Shown here piece by piece: positions 48,956 to 62,320 of a stretch of DNA of 64,000 nt. The stretch covers positions 230,581-294,580 of the forward strand of contig MPNW01000434.1 of NCBI GenBank assembly GCA_011800805.1. Reading direction: 5' to 3'. The stretch's first letter is position 1, and each line of letters begins with the position of its first letter. The notes beneath the pieces were generated by a model that was given only the letters and a program-made list of their open reading frames with translations, made no database searches and was not told the origin of the DNA. The DNA comes from Hirudo medicinalis (lineage: Eukaryota > Annelida > Clitellata > Hirudinida > Hirudinidae). The position numbers were made by a program, and so were the translations under genes.

Positions 48956-51900
48956 ATGTCTAACAAAAACCTAGTCATTGTTCTGAGTTGTTCAATAATC
49001 ATTTACACAATCGGGTGTTTTGAGGATTTGAATCTACCCCCAGAGCATGTCCCTTATTATTTCTCCAGATTTCCGAGCTCCAGTAAAGAGTGTGGAAATG
49101 ATAATTGGTGTCCGTATAAGGTTTGTTTGTTTATTTTATTATAGTCCCTTGCATAAAGTTCGAGCGCCAAAGTTTTTATAGAAACTGTTACGTGACTAAC
49201 AACCCTGAACGTTTTGTGACAAAACTTACATTCATTAACAGAACCTAACACAAGTCAGAAAATGTTGGGGCTACGAAGACTTCTGTGATAATTCTGAAAT
49301 GGATGTAATTCACGAGTGTTTTGCAGACGCTATATCATGGTAATTTGAATAAATAAGAAAGAGTATATCATCAATGTAGGCAGGTTAGTTACTGAAACCA
49401 TTTCAGGATGAAAACCAAGCAGGGGCAGATGGAAATGTTTTGGTCGACTGCAGATTTTGGATACATCAAGAAAAGGCTGAAAGAATTGTCTCCAGTTTGT
49501 GAGGCAGATAATGAAGTAAATAAGCTTTTGCATTTTTTGGGTTATTGTTTATTCATTTATTCAAATAATCTATTCACCTTTAATTATATTTAAGTCTAGT
49601 TTAGACATACTACCTATTGCTTCCTTTGCATCATAATTTGCTTAATTGCCATAATATTCATTAATATGAACACAATAAAGATTTTTAATTCCATCTTTTT
49701 TATTGCAATTTTTGCAGAAAATGATTTAATATAATTTTTGTCACCAGTCAGGTTCTTCACTATTTTGTACAAGGCACATGAGATATTGCAAGGCAACAAA
49801 TTTGTACTTGGACTTTAGGAAGGCCAAATTGAATTTTGGTTCAGACAGGCGAGGATTCAAAATTCTAAAACTTAAAGACATTCTTTTATTTGTTTCAATT
49901 GAATCAATATTTTAATATTGAATTATTTTTATATTCAAGTCTGCATTGTATATGCAAAGATTTATAATTGCAAAGATATTGCTTTATTTCAATTGTGACT
50001 TCAAGGTTTTACTTCTGAATTTTGTCGGTCTTTGTGACCACCCGAGCGGAAGAGACTGTCAACAATGACACTCGAGTCATATTAAATGGATTCAATCTTT
50101 GCTCGTGGATTGGTTAAGTGTTATGTTTAAATCAAAATATCCACGGAATTTTCTGCTTTAGGTTCAGGGAGGATGTCTTCAAGTCTGGTGAAATTGGAGG
50201 AAAATGTAAACTCGATCGAGCGAAACTCAAAACCTTCGGCGACCAAAAGAGTCCCCTGCAATCCTGGTGAATTGTGTTTATTTATTATGCATTAAAATGC
50301 ATTTTAAATGTGCTAATGACATTCAGCAATGTATTAAATGTATTTTGTATTGAAATATTTTTCAATATTTTGCAATGTCGTGTTCTTGTGACATCGTTAA
50401 AATAATTTCATTATGACATCACATTTGAGATGTAATTGAATAAAATATTATTATTTACAATAAGTGTTGAAATAAATTCTATTACAAGTTTCTCGTCCGT
50501 GATTCGATCGTTTCAAAACCTTATCGAATTGATCGGCTCGTGTAAAAGAACAAAACTAAAATCGTCGACAATGCGTCGGAAGGTTTGCAGAACTCGAGAA
50601 ATATTCCGAACTGCCGTTCCGTCCGGTCGAATCTTCGAAGAAATGTGACGTCATCCTCAAAAAACCGACCATTTTCGTGAAGCTGGATGCCGGTGAGTAA
50701 GTTTATTGATCTTAATCGAATCATTAGTGCTAATGAGACATCAGATATTAGCAAGCTTAATAATTTCGTATTTGTAATAAATTACATTAATATTAATGAG
50801 GACATGGTGCTTGTTGATTGGATGTAGTTGTGTAAGCTCTTCTTGGTGTCATGAAAGATCTATATTAAAAAATAATTATAACAATGATATATAATTATAA
50901 CAGTGATAATAATAATAATGATAACAATGATAATAATAATGTTAGTAATAATAATGATGATGATAATAATAATGATAATAGTTAATTTACAAAGCCATGT
51001 GATTTTCATGTCGTTGCTGTCAGTAAAATCATTCAGTAATATGAGCAATTATAAAGTCATTATTTTACTCAATCATAATTCTTTTATTATAATTATAATT
51101 ATTATTATTATTGTTGTTATTATTATAATTATTTTATTATGTTATTATTGTTGTTATTGTTATTATTATAATTTTAATGCCTTTGTCGTCCAGGTGTGAA
51201 CATGTTCCATCACTTTTGCGACTTCATCAACCTGTACGCCTCGCAACACCTGAACGGGTCGTTCGATCGGGACGTCCAGGTTGTGATGTGGGACACCGTT
51301 AGTCCAAGAAACTTTAGATGTTTGGAAGTGTTAATGATGCACGACATTGTCATGCAATGTCTGTTTAATTGTTGTCTTGGTAACTTTGTAATTGATTCTG
51401 TAAAACATGTTTTCTAGTAATTAAACTTAGTGATAATGGTAGATGTAAAGATAATGTGATGTAATGGTAATGCGATGTAATAGCATTGTAATATAATGTC
51501 AGTGCAATGGTAATGCAATGCAATGATAATATGATGGTATGACAATGCTATGCAACGACAATGCCATGCAATGGCAATACGATGACAATGAAATGATATA
51601 CTCAAAATGCATTGTGATGTCAAAAAATAATTCTATTACTGGAAAGTGATGCGGTGTTGATCAAACAGAGTCCTCTCATGTACGGAGACTTCTTTGAATC
51701 CACTTGGAAGGTCTTCACTTACCACCCCGTCATCCACCTCAACGAGTTCGATGGAAAGAGGGTTCGTTTTTGTTTCTCGGATTTAACATAATCCACCGTT
51801 AGGGCACGAGCTCGTATTAGTCGTAACATGATCGACAAATATTCGAATCGAGTGCTCGATCTCAATTACAGAAATCAATGGAATAATGCAGAGCTTATTA

Positions 51901-54637
51901 TGAATGAATGAATTAATTAATTGCAAATGAGTTATCAATTGTGATATTTTATAAGATGTAAAATCTGATATTCACAACCAGGTCTGTGTGGGGGAAGCCA
52001 TGTTTGCGCTGCTGCCTAGAATGAGATATGGACTTTACTACAACATGCCTTTGGTGAGAATTGATGATGACGACGACGACGACGACGATGGTGATGTCAT
52101 AAATGGCTTTAATCATCCTGATGATGGTAGTGCACAGGCTAGCTTGAGTGCTTGAGAATCAAGTGATATTTGATAGTATTAAACTGGATATTTGTTCATT
52201 AAGTTTATTAATTACATATATAAACATATATATTAATTACGTAGATATTTATTACAGCACTTGATTAAATTTCTAATTTTTTTTATTCAGAAATCTATTT
52301 TTGCTAATCATTCCACTGTACATTTGACGAGGCAAACCCATTAGCATAAAATATCTTAATGACATTCGGGGATGCATTTGCATAAACGTTAGATGTATTC
52401 GTGCCCTCCTTAGCATAATATATTAATAATATTAAACAACGAAATCAGATTCCAGGATGCTGGAAGAGCAACCTCTTCAGAGCCTTTTCGAGGCACGTGG
52501 CTTACAGACTCAACCTGCCTCAACTGGGACCCCATGTTGGTGTGCATTCCTTCGATTTACGAGTTCCAAGCGTTCGACCGATCTTCCGAGTCCCTCGTGC
52601 GGCCGACCGGGATGCGAGGGACTTTTGATCGATCTGCCGTTTATAAATATTGCATTTTTATAAACAAAAAAAATGTTTATTTTTTGAGCTTCAAAATTGA
52701 CGTTTGGATGTGACCGAACCATGCCCGCCTGCCGACTGAACTTTGTTATTTTGATTTTTTTTTAAATTCAGCCTGACAAAGTGAGGGTGACTCTCCTTGT
52801 CAGAAGCACCAACCACAGGAAGGTTTTGAATCAAGATGAGGTTGGTTACTGAGACTTCTGTCCTGTTCATATCACATCAATGTCTGAGTGGTTATATCCT
52901 TCTTGTTCATACAACAGGATGATGGTTATATTCTCGTGATGCAATATTGCAATGGGTTGATTCTTTATAAATTATGGTGCATTTCTCTCCTTCTCAGTTG
53001 TGCAATTAAATATTATTGTGTAATTAATTATTATTGCGTTATTAATTATTAATATTATTATGTAATCGATTATTATTGTGTTACTAATTATTATTGTGTA
53101 ATTAATTTTCCAGCTTCTTAAAGCTCTTCTGCGGCATCCAAAAATTGAAGCCACTTTGGTGGATTACAACAGGTTGGTGGAGATCTTACTGTCCATTTTC
53201 TCACAACTGTGTTGCTCTTTTGTTTCTTTTCAAGTTAACTGTTTAGTCGATCAACATATTAGTTACGATGTTAAAATAATTTTATTACAAAATATTAATA
53301 TTAATTATGATATAATAATATTATAAATATTAACATAACATTAACTGCAATGTTAGAAGGAGGATCAACAGATTAATTCTTTTATATAATTGTTTGCATA
53401 GCGACATCTCTTTCATGGACCAATTGTATGTGAGTTGATCCAATGTTTTTAAGATTCACTTCATTTGAATTCCTAAATGTTTTGCTGCAATGCTATTATT
53501 AATAATTATATTAATATTTACAGCCATTAATAATAATATTAATAATAATAATAATGTGGACGTCGGTAGCCGAGCTGTCAAGGCTTTCGCTTTGGTGTGG
53601 CTTCCTTAGGAGTTCGAATCCTAGCCACTCGCAAGACTTTCTAATAATGGTAATAATAATAATAATAATAATTAATAATAATAGTAATAGTAACAGTAAA
53701 AGTAACAGTAACAATAACAACAACAATAATAATAATAATAATAAGTGAATTCATATTCACCATAAGCATAAGCTTCAGGGATACGGATGCTTATATCATT
53801 TACACAGCACCATCCACCAGAAGCACTTTGTGACGGGGCAAGCCAGGTTGTGAACACGACACTTAACGACCGTTGCTTTTATCGTCGCTTGCCCGAATTC
53901 AAACCCTCTGAGCCGACTTGCACCCAAATATGTAGTATAATAATATAAAATATAAAATAATAATAATTAAACAATAATAATAATAAGATGTTAATTTGCA
54001 AAGTGACGCAAGCGTTAGCACTAGGGGCGACATAATTAACAATTTCTGACATCCACGGGCTACTTTTATCGAAATTGCAGAATAAAATTTATTTTTGTGC
54101 TCATCACTGTTTCTGCTACCACTCCACCTCAGGTGACTCACAATTCCGACATCTTCGTCGGGATGCACGGAGCCGGACTCACTCACCTCCTCTTCCTGCC
54201 CAATTGGGGAGCAGTATTCGAACTGTGAGTGGCATAGATTATGCTAATTTGGTCTTGCCGGCATTACGAGACATAGCTACAATATGAATTGCATGATGTA
54301 TTATAATTATCTCAATGACAATGATGATGACTAGTGTTATTATAATTACATTAAGTGGATGCCATTTAGTAAACATTAGCAGTTGAACTGTTATTTGAAT
54401 AACATTTTGAAATTCAAAATTTCAAATTTTGAACAACAAATTTGAAATTCACTCATTCAATTTTAAAATCTTCTGGCATCGGCCAAAATGACCGACCTCC
54501 ATTTTAAATGCTCGAACTGATTGACCCTACCCAGGTATAATTGTGACGACAGAGATTGCTACTACGACCTGGCCCGATTGAGAGGTGTTAAATATTTCAC
54601 CTGGGAGAACATGAATGAGCTCGTGCAGGAGGATGAG
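48956..54637 (+). CDS. EOGT: EGF domain-specific O-linked GlcNAc transferase, 3' end in the gap
   Basis: ER-lumenal enzyme that transfers GlcNAc from UDP-GlcNAc to Ser/Thr of EGF repeats (Notch and matrix proteins). Exons: 48956-49120, 49242-49339, 49407-49515, 49748-49848, 50162-50266, 50583-50692, 51194-51297, 51669-51761, 51982-52053, 52449-52535, 52772-52840, 53114-53172, 53402-53429, 54133-54224, 54535-54637. They sum to 465 codons with every phase consistent. A signal peptide ([16 protein letters not shown]) is followed by [10 protein letters not shown], then family blocks [88 protein letters not shown] and [14 protein letters not shown]. Start chosen at ATG 48956. The intron after 49848 has a GC donor. 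The last roughly 60 residues, including the expected ER-retention tail, should lie in or beyond the N gap. Confidence 0.96.
50900..51180. repeat. AAT/ATT microsatellites in an EOGT intron
   Basis: AAT/GAT triplets at 50906-50985 and ATT/GTT at 51088-51170, inside the intron 50693-51193. Confidence 0.8.
53556..53629 (+). mobile_element. tRNA-derived SINE head in an EOGT intron
   Basis: GTGGACGTCGGTAGCCGAGC begins a tRNA-like sequence: A-box-like TAGCCGAGCTGTCAAGG, B-box-like AGTTCGAATCC, ends CCAC that can pair with the starting GTGG. The layout resembles a Ser/Leu-type tRNA. It is followed by AAT/GTA microsatellite and then non-repetitive sequence to about 53930 that may be the SINE body. 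Lies in the intron 53430-54132, same strand as EOGT. Confidence 0.55.
53640..53745. repeat. AAT/AGT/AAC microsatellite
   Basis: Directly follows the tRNA-like block; may be the expanded tail of the SINE. Confidence 0.85.
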
Positions 54638-54737
54638 GTGGGCAAAACCACTCGGGCATGACGTCTGCCCAATTTATTTCTCTAATCTTTGAACTTTGTT
54701 CCTTTCAAGTCTAATTAGCTTCAATAATTGGTTTTTT

Positions 54738-55460
54738 NNNNNNNNNNNNNNNNNNNNNNNNNNNNNNNNNNNNNNNNNNNNNNNNNNNNNNNNNNNNNNN
54801 NNNNNNNNNNNNNNNNNNNNNNNNNNNNNNNNNNNNNNNNNNNNNNNNNNNNNNNNNNNNNNNNNNNNNNNNNNNNNNNNNNNNNNNNNNNNNNNNNNNN
54901 NNNNNNNNNNNNNNNNNNNNNNNNNNNNNNNNNNNNNNNNNNNNNNNNNNNNNNNNNNNNNNNNNNNNNNNNNNNNNNNNNNNNNNNNNNNNNNNNNNNN
55001 NNNNNNNNNNNNNNNNNNNNNNNNNNNNNNNNNNNNNNNNNNNNNNNNNNNNNNNNNNNNNNNNNNNNNNNNNNNNNNNNNNNNNNNNNNNNNNNNNNNN
55101 NNNNNNNNNNNNNNNNNNNNNNNNNNNNNNNNNNNNNNNNNNNNNNNNNNNNNNNNNNNNNNNNNNNNNNNNNNNNNNNNNNNNNNNNNNNNNNNNNNNN
55201 NNNNNNNNNNNNNNNNNNNNNNNNNNNNNNNNNNNNNNNNNNNNNNNNNNNNNNNNNNNNNNNNNNNNNNNNNNNNNNNNNNNNNNNNNNNNNNNNNNNN
55301 NNNNNNNNNNNNNNNNNNNNNNNNNNNNNNNNNNNNNNNNNNNNNNNNNNNNNNNNNNNNNNNNNNNNNNNNNNNNNNNNNNNNNNNNNNNNNNNNNNNN
55401 NNNNNNNNNNNNNNNNNNNNNNNNNNNNNNNNNNNNNNNNNNNNNNNNNNNNNNNNNNNN
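54738..55460. other. Assembly gap (723 N)
   Basis: All N. The remaining 3' coding part of EOGT is expected here or just after. Confidence 1.
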
Positions 55461-56290
55461 AGAACAAGAAAGGAATGGAGATTTTACTTTCTCTCCAAGT
55501 TCTTGAATAAGCAGAAACTGTAAATTAAAAATGAAGATTTCTCGGTTGAGTCGTGCAAGTCTCTGCATCCTTCTCTTCGCACGATTCGGGTACAAATCGC
55601 AAACGGTTCGCGAGTGAAGCTTCTGCAAAGCCGCTTCTCTAAAAATCCTACGTGCAAAGCCGATTCTACTGCTCCTCCCTGGCGATCGGGACGGAGGCAC
55701 CGTCCGATTATCGACGATGGGGGTCGTCGCCGTCGTGTGGATTAAAAGCTATCACGTCGGTGGACGATCCCTGTCTCGTGGGTTAAAGGCCGTATTAGTT
55801 CGAAACGTGCAAAGCAGGCACGACCACCTAACATGCTTACCTTACAAATGAAATGCCCCCCCACCTCGGAGATAGGTAGATGAACGAATGAAAGAAAGAT
55901 GAAAAAATGGTCGAATGAAAAAGAAAGTTGCGGCGGCAGACTCTCCAATTCTTTCGAGGTAAAAAAAAACATGCCAAGATGAGATGCATAAATCTTTGCA
56001 GAATCGAAAGATGAAACTACAATTCAAGAGACTATCATAACAAGTCCAACGTGACGCCCAACGTGGCGAGCGAACTCGACATCGACGTGACATTTTGTCA
56101 CAACAGTCGCAATGCACGAAAGAGATTGTTACCACTTCGATCGGCTGAACAATTGACCTGATGTTAATATAAGTGTAACTGTTAAACTCCATCGTACTGG
56201 TTGCCAAAGTGTCATAACTCGAACAACTGACATCACCTTAGGAAGTGAAATGGTGCCAAAAAAACTCGCAAAAGTTACTCCAAATGGCAA
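55461..56290. other. Intergenic stretch between convergent EOGT and DSTYK
   Basis: No match to the EOGT C-terminus found. Somewhat GC-richer at 55560-55830 with several CG-containing words, but no coding evidence. Confidence 0.5.
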
Positions 56291-56292
56291 AG

Positions 56293-59200
56293 CTACACAT
56301 CCCCATAATCACCAGTAGCAGAAAAGTAAGAGTAATCATCTAAAGATGAGAATACTTGTGGTCGATGCCTCATTGTTCTCCTATGTCCGGGCGGTAATGA
56401 AATCATGACCCTGTCGTAGATCGCCCTCAGTGAACTTTCGATTTCTCCCACCAAGGGTCGCTTGTCTGGATCGTTGTCCCAGCACTTGAGGATCAGATCC
56501 CAGCATTCCGGGTCGACGTCCTTGGGTTTTTCTGGCCGAACGCCTGCAATTCGTGGCAGCAACTTTCAAAATTTGTAATAAACCAAATTTAAAATTACAC
56601 AAAGTATTTGATCTCAGGTGCTAGGTGGATACTGCAATTGTTAAACACTGCAGGCTTTAAATTAGCTTGACTGCAAAAATTAATCAAACACCATTCATTT
56701 CATATGAAACAAAATGAAATCCCATCACCGACCTTTCTTGACGGCAGTCCATAGGACCTCCTTACTGGGACACTCCTTGAACTGAGGGGGTAGGGTGACC
56801 GACCCATTGCAGATGAACCAGAAGAGAACCCCAAATGCATAAACGTCGACGCTGTGATCGTACCTCCCCGATATCAGCTCGGGAGCCATGTGGATTGGGG
56901 TGCCCACTACACTGTACGTGATGAGGGCTTCGGGCTTGCAGAAGCCGAGGTCGGTCAATTTGCCGCGGTTGTTCTCATCGAGCTATGGTTGAAATTTGTG
57001 TTTCATCAGTAAAATTTTGATTGGAAGGTAAAACAAATCAAAAAACCAAATCAACTAGAAAAATATAAAAATATAAACAACACCAATTAGGAATATCCCA
57101 AGGGAACTTCTTCATATTGTACAAGTGGTTTATGCTTCATCGGCTTACAATTCTCGGTATACTGCTACTAATATGACACCAGCAACAACAAATAACAATA
57201 AAAATAATAATAATAATAATAATGTTCTATTATTATAGTACTGTGACTAACTATGAAGTGTTAAATTTATGTACGGTTGGAAATATATAACTTAATATTC
57301 AATTGCTGTGATATAAAATATTTCTACAGCAAAAATCAAGTGATTAAAATCAACTTATTACTCATTAAAACACACGACACTTATCGCGTGTCGTACAAGA
57401 CGACGACGACAGCGACGGCAACTGACGGCAAGTTGAACGACAAGAGCAAATGTAAAAATGTAAAAACAACAACAAACCAAAACATTTTTCAGCTTGATGT
57501 CCCTGTGCACCAGGCCCTGGCTGTGCAAGTAACGAATTCCCTCTATTATGTCGATGGAAACTTGCAGCCTGTCGAGATCGAGATTGTTACATTATGATAA
57601 TTTATGACATAATGTGCTACATTATGATGAAGTAACAAAATGTAACACTAAGATATTACATATTTACTCACTGCAAAATATCGACTTATTTCTGCAAATA
57701 CCGCCACAACTTTTTATTTTCACGTTTCCTTGTACAACTGCATAATATTTTATATTACATCAAAAGTTACGCAGCTTCCGCACGGGTGGCCCAATTAAAG
57801 GAGACGGCGTTCCCTTCGGGCGGCCTTCGAGTTTTTCGTGTTTTTGTGTAACGCGACCTCAAGAAGGCATCTTATCATTGATCAATGACATTAAGATGAG
57901 GCCACATTAATTGTGAGACTAATGCTAGCGACGACTCCAATCGAGTCATTACCTCGAAGTGCTGCGAAAATGTCAACAGAAACATTATTATGACTGTGGA
58001 GGTGGCTGATGAATTACATTAATTACTCAAATGACATCATCATCATCGTCGTCGTCGTCATCAAAACAATCCACTCGGTTTAATAACCAATCAAACTGTC
58101 ATGATTGACCTCTGTTATTTGATTAACAATTAATGGAACAAAAATTCCATCGAAGCATAAATATTCCTTCAACAGGAATTGAAGCATAAGTCGACATCTC
58201 AAAACTAAAAATAATTTCAAACCCAAGGATCCGCACCGCCGGGAGTGCGTAAACACGAGCGAGTAAATATTACGGTCCGTCCCACCTGTCGATCCAGGTG
58301 AGCTTCTTTTCGATGGCGGCGTGGAGGTCCATGGGCAGTCGGTCCATGACGAGCATCACGGCAGGTCCGCTGCCCCCCGAGTTGTACGAGTAGTCGAGCA
58401 CCGAGCCGCGCAGGGTCACTATTCGGTCGTGCCTCGGAATGTTCCTGGAGAGAATCCATTGTTAGCTTATTATAATCGATACCTTCATTAACATATTCTG
58501 ATTAATACGTCCCTTAACTTATTACAGCAAATTTTAATATCAATTAATGTCAAATTAACAATTTAAATAACAAATTAACATGTCAACGGATAGGCCTACA
58601 ATGCACGCTTCTCACGTACATGGTGTAGTAGAACTCCATGGCCAGGTCGTTCCAGTGCTTGTCGTCCGCGGGCACGAGGATCTTGACGGCGCACGGTCCT
58701 TGGCCCCTCCAGGGATCGCAGGCAAACACCACTCCGTACTGACCGTTGCCGATCATGTTGCCGACCTTGGGCTTGCCTTTCAACGTGTAGATACATATTT
58801 AAAGATAGATGAATAGACACAGATATATATATATATATTTCTCGTGACCTAATCTAATGTTTTATTTTTTGATTTCAACACCTCAAACAAAGCTTATATC
58901 AACTCGTAAACTTAAAGCCAATTAGTAATGATAATCTCAACAGAAGTGATAATAATGTCATGTTTTATTGATAGACATTAACAATTACGTATTAAATTCA
59001 TTAGCATGTTCATAAATTATGATAAAACATGTTAATTAACGACATGGCTCTCCGACCGACCGTATCGTACGAGGTCCCTGAGAGACCGGCTCTCGAGGCT
59101 CAGCCGGGCGACCCTGGGAGCGAATTCCTTCCTGACCCTGAGTCGGTGCTCCTCGGTCTTTTCGATCCTCCCGCTGTGCTTGACCTCGAGCAGTTTCAGG

Positions 59201-60486
59201 GAGGATTCGAAGGCCTGATGGGACCTCTTGATCCTCTCCTTGATTTGGTTGCAGATGCCTTTTGCCAGTCTGCATGACGGATGGAGAAAATAAAGGAGTA
59301 AAAATAAGGAAACGTACGATCGTGCGCAGGTTATAAGAATATTTAATGACAAAAGGGCCTAATGAAGTGATTGCAATTTAATAATGCGATCCGTCGACGA
59401 CGACATTCAATTTCACGTCATTGATGGAATAAGAAAATGACTGCAAACAAAACTAAAAGATTGTAAAAGAATTTTAAAGGAACCTCCGATGCATTTAAAG
59501 TTTGTTCAAAATTCGAAGAAGGCCATAAAGTCTACTAAAGAATATTAACGAAAGAAAAAATACTCTAAAATAAGTAAGAGAATTCATCTGATGGTTTCAA
59601 CTTTACAATCTGCCTCCTATCATCATCACCACCACCACCATCACCATCATCATCATCATCATCATCAGTAGTTGTGGCTATCATCATTAATTGTGATTTA
59701 TTTGCCAAGAATGAAATCCCGATCTTTGAGCAACAAATTTGAGCATTGCAAGGGTCCTGTCATGTAACACAGCAGACGCAGACCGGTCGTCGGTTCAAAG
59801 GTCGTGGGATCAATGGACCGACAAATGCTTTGATTTTCAATTGAAACAGTGCAGAACACACCTTCCAAGTTATTTAATGGATTATTAGGACGGAAGGTTT
59901 GATTGTTTGTGCAATTACGTTATATTTATCAAATGCTTTTAATGATATTAATTCATTCATGATATTTCTATTCCGGAATATTGTGAACGTTCCACGACAG
60001 CCTTAATCATTTTGTGGTATAATAGTAATAATAATAATAATGAAGTTATAATGATAATTATTGCAAACTACATAACCAGAAAAGACTCCATTTTACAAAT
60101 CATCCTCATCCTCATCAGCACCATCTTCATGCAGTGACACAAACACAAACACAAACATAAACTTAATCATTGTTTAAATTGTTCGACAACTTATCTGCCC
60201 GGAAAGGCAGAACAAAGAATGAAAATGGTTCCCACTTTTGGCAGCGACTCTCGGTCAACGTGGACAACATCTCCCCTGCGATCTTCTTCTTCCACTCGGA
60301 ATCCACCTTCAGGTGAGACCTCGACAACATGGAGTTGAACATCTGACCGGAGAAAATGACGAATCGACGAATTAATAATAAGTTGATTGCAATTAATGAC
60401 AATAAATTAATTACAATTAATAATATTAATAAGTCGATTACCTAATGCATCCGATTCATTATTCTCGTCGATAATCGACACATGTA

Positions 60487-60534
<48 letters not shown>

Positions 60535-60737
60535 CATTACTGATAATGAATTTCGAGTCTGTAAATTTTCGACAAATGTCGATCGTAAGAAAACCACGAT
60601 GCATTAATGAACGAATTAAGACGAACAATGATGCAACACCGAGAACATTTAATTGAGCTCCCAAAAAGATCACGCATCACGCAAATTCCATTCGCCAGAA
60701 GAAAGCACGATCTCGTGAATATTTAATGAGCGGTCGA

Positions 60738-60773
<36 letters not shown>

Positions 60774-61447
60774 GAGGACAATTCTAGTTAATAGCAAGTT
60801 TCAGCTGCCAAAGTGATTGTAATAATTTATTATAATGATAATAATTATAATGTCATTATCAAAGGGACCAGAAGATGTGCCTCGAAAAAGCTTTCAAAGC
60901 ATTTTTAAAAATCTATTTTACCAACTCAAAAGAAGGATGAAAGGAAAAGGAGAGAAAAGCAGGACTTAAAGATTCCAAACTCGAGCGACGTAAAAAACGT
61001 CGCGCTGTAAATATAATGGAAATCATCAAATTGGAATTCCCCAGAAACTGTCACATGAAACAACTGCAGACACGATCTGCTTTATAACAACATCTCTCGG
61101 TACAAATGCGCTCCACGGTGGGATCCACGATGGGATCATGTCGCCATCAGAGCCACTCAAATGACTTCACCGTCGTCGTCGACCTAATCATCATCGTCGT
61201 CGTCGTCATCGTCATCATGATCATCATCATCGTCATCATGATCATCATCCTTATCATCCTACTCATCATGTTCAAATACCTGTTTGATCTTCTCAATGAA
61301 GGATTTGATGAGGGACTCATTCGACTGTGAGGTGATGTTGACTTTGTAGGCTGCACTGATCATCTGGTAAGGGGTGGAGGAAATTAATTAATGAATAACC
61401 AATAATTAAAAAAAAACTACTACTACTACTACTACCACTACTACCAC

Positions 61448-61522
<75 letters not shown>

Positions 61523-62280
61523 CAACAACAACAATAATAATANTGTCTTTGAGGCTCCTGGTTCCAAATCCACATCCATCTCTTCAAGGGAGGCCAAACA
61601 TCGAGAGAGGATGCCTAGGATGATGATGATGATGATGATGACATTATTAAATATTCATGATATCATAATAAAAATAATTATTATAATAAATATTAATATA
61701 AAAAAAATATGCCTAATATAAAGTTATTATAATTAATTATAACGATAATAATTATTCGTGATGGTGACAAAAACAGTTCATTCATTCCATCAACCCATCT
61801 AATGATTGATTCGTTCGTTCAACATTCGTTCGTTCAACATTCAACATTCGTTCATTCAACATTCAACATTCGTTCATTCAACATTCAACATTCGTTCGTT
61901 CAACATTCGTTCATTCAACATTCGTTCATTCAACATTCGTTCGTTCAACATTCGTTCATTCGTTCGTTCAACATTCGTTCATTCGTTCGTTCAACATTCG
62001 TTCATTCAACATTCGTTCGTTCAACATTCGTTCATTCAACATTCGTTCGTTCAACATTCGTTCATTCAACATTCGTTCGTTCAACATTCGTTCGTTCAAC
62101 ATTAGTTCATTCAACATTCGTTCATTCAACATTCAATCGTTCGACATCTGCAGCGTGGAATATTCAAGAATATTCAGTGATTCAACAAGTCACAGCACTG
62201 CTTGATGATGAGAACGATTATAAATCCCAGCTTCAACAAACAAGTGACAAACCCACGGGAGCCACTTTCAGGATGTCCTA

Positions 62281-62320
<40 letters not shown>

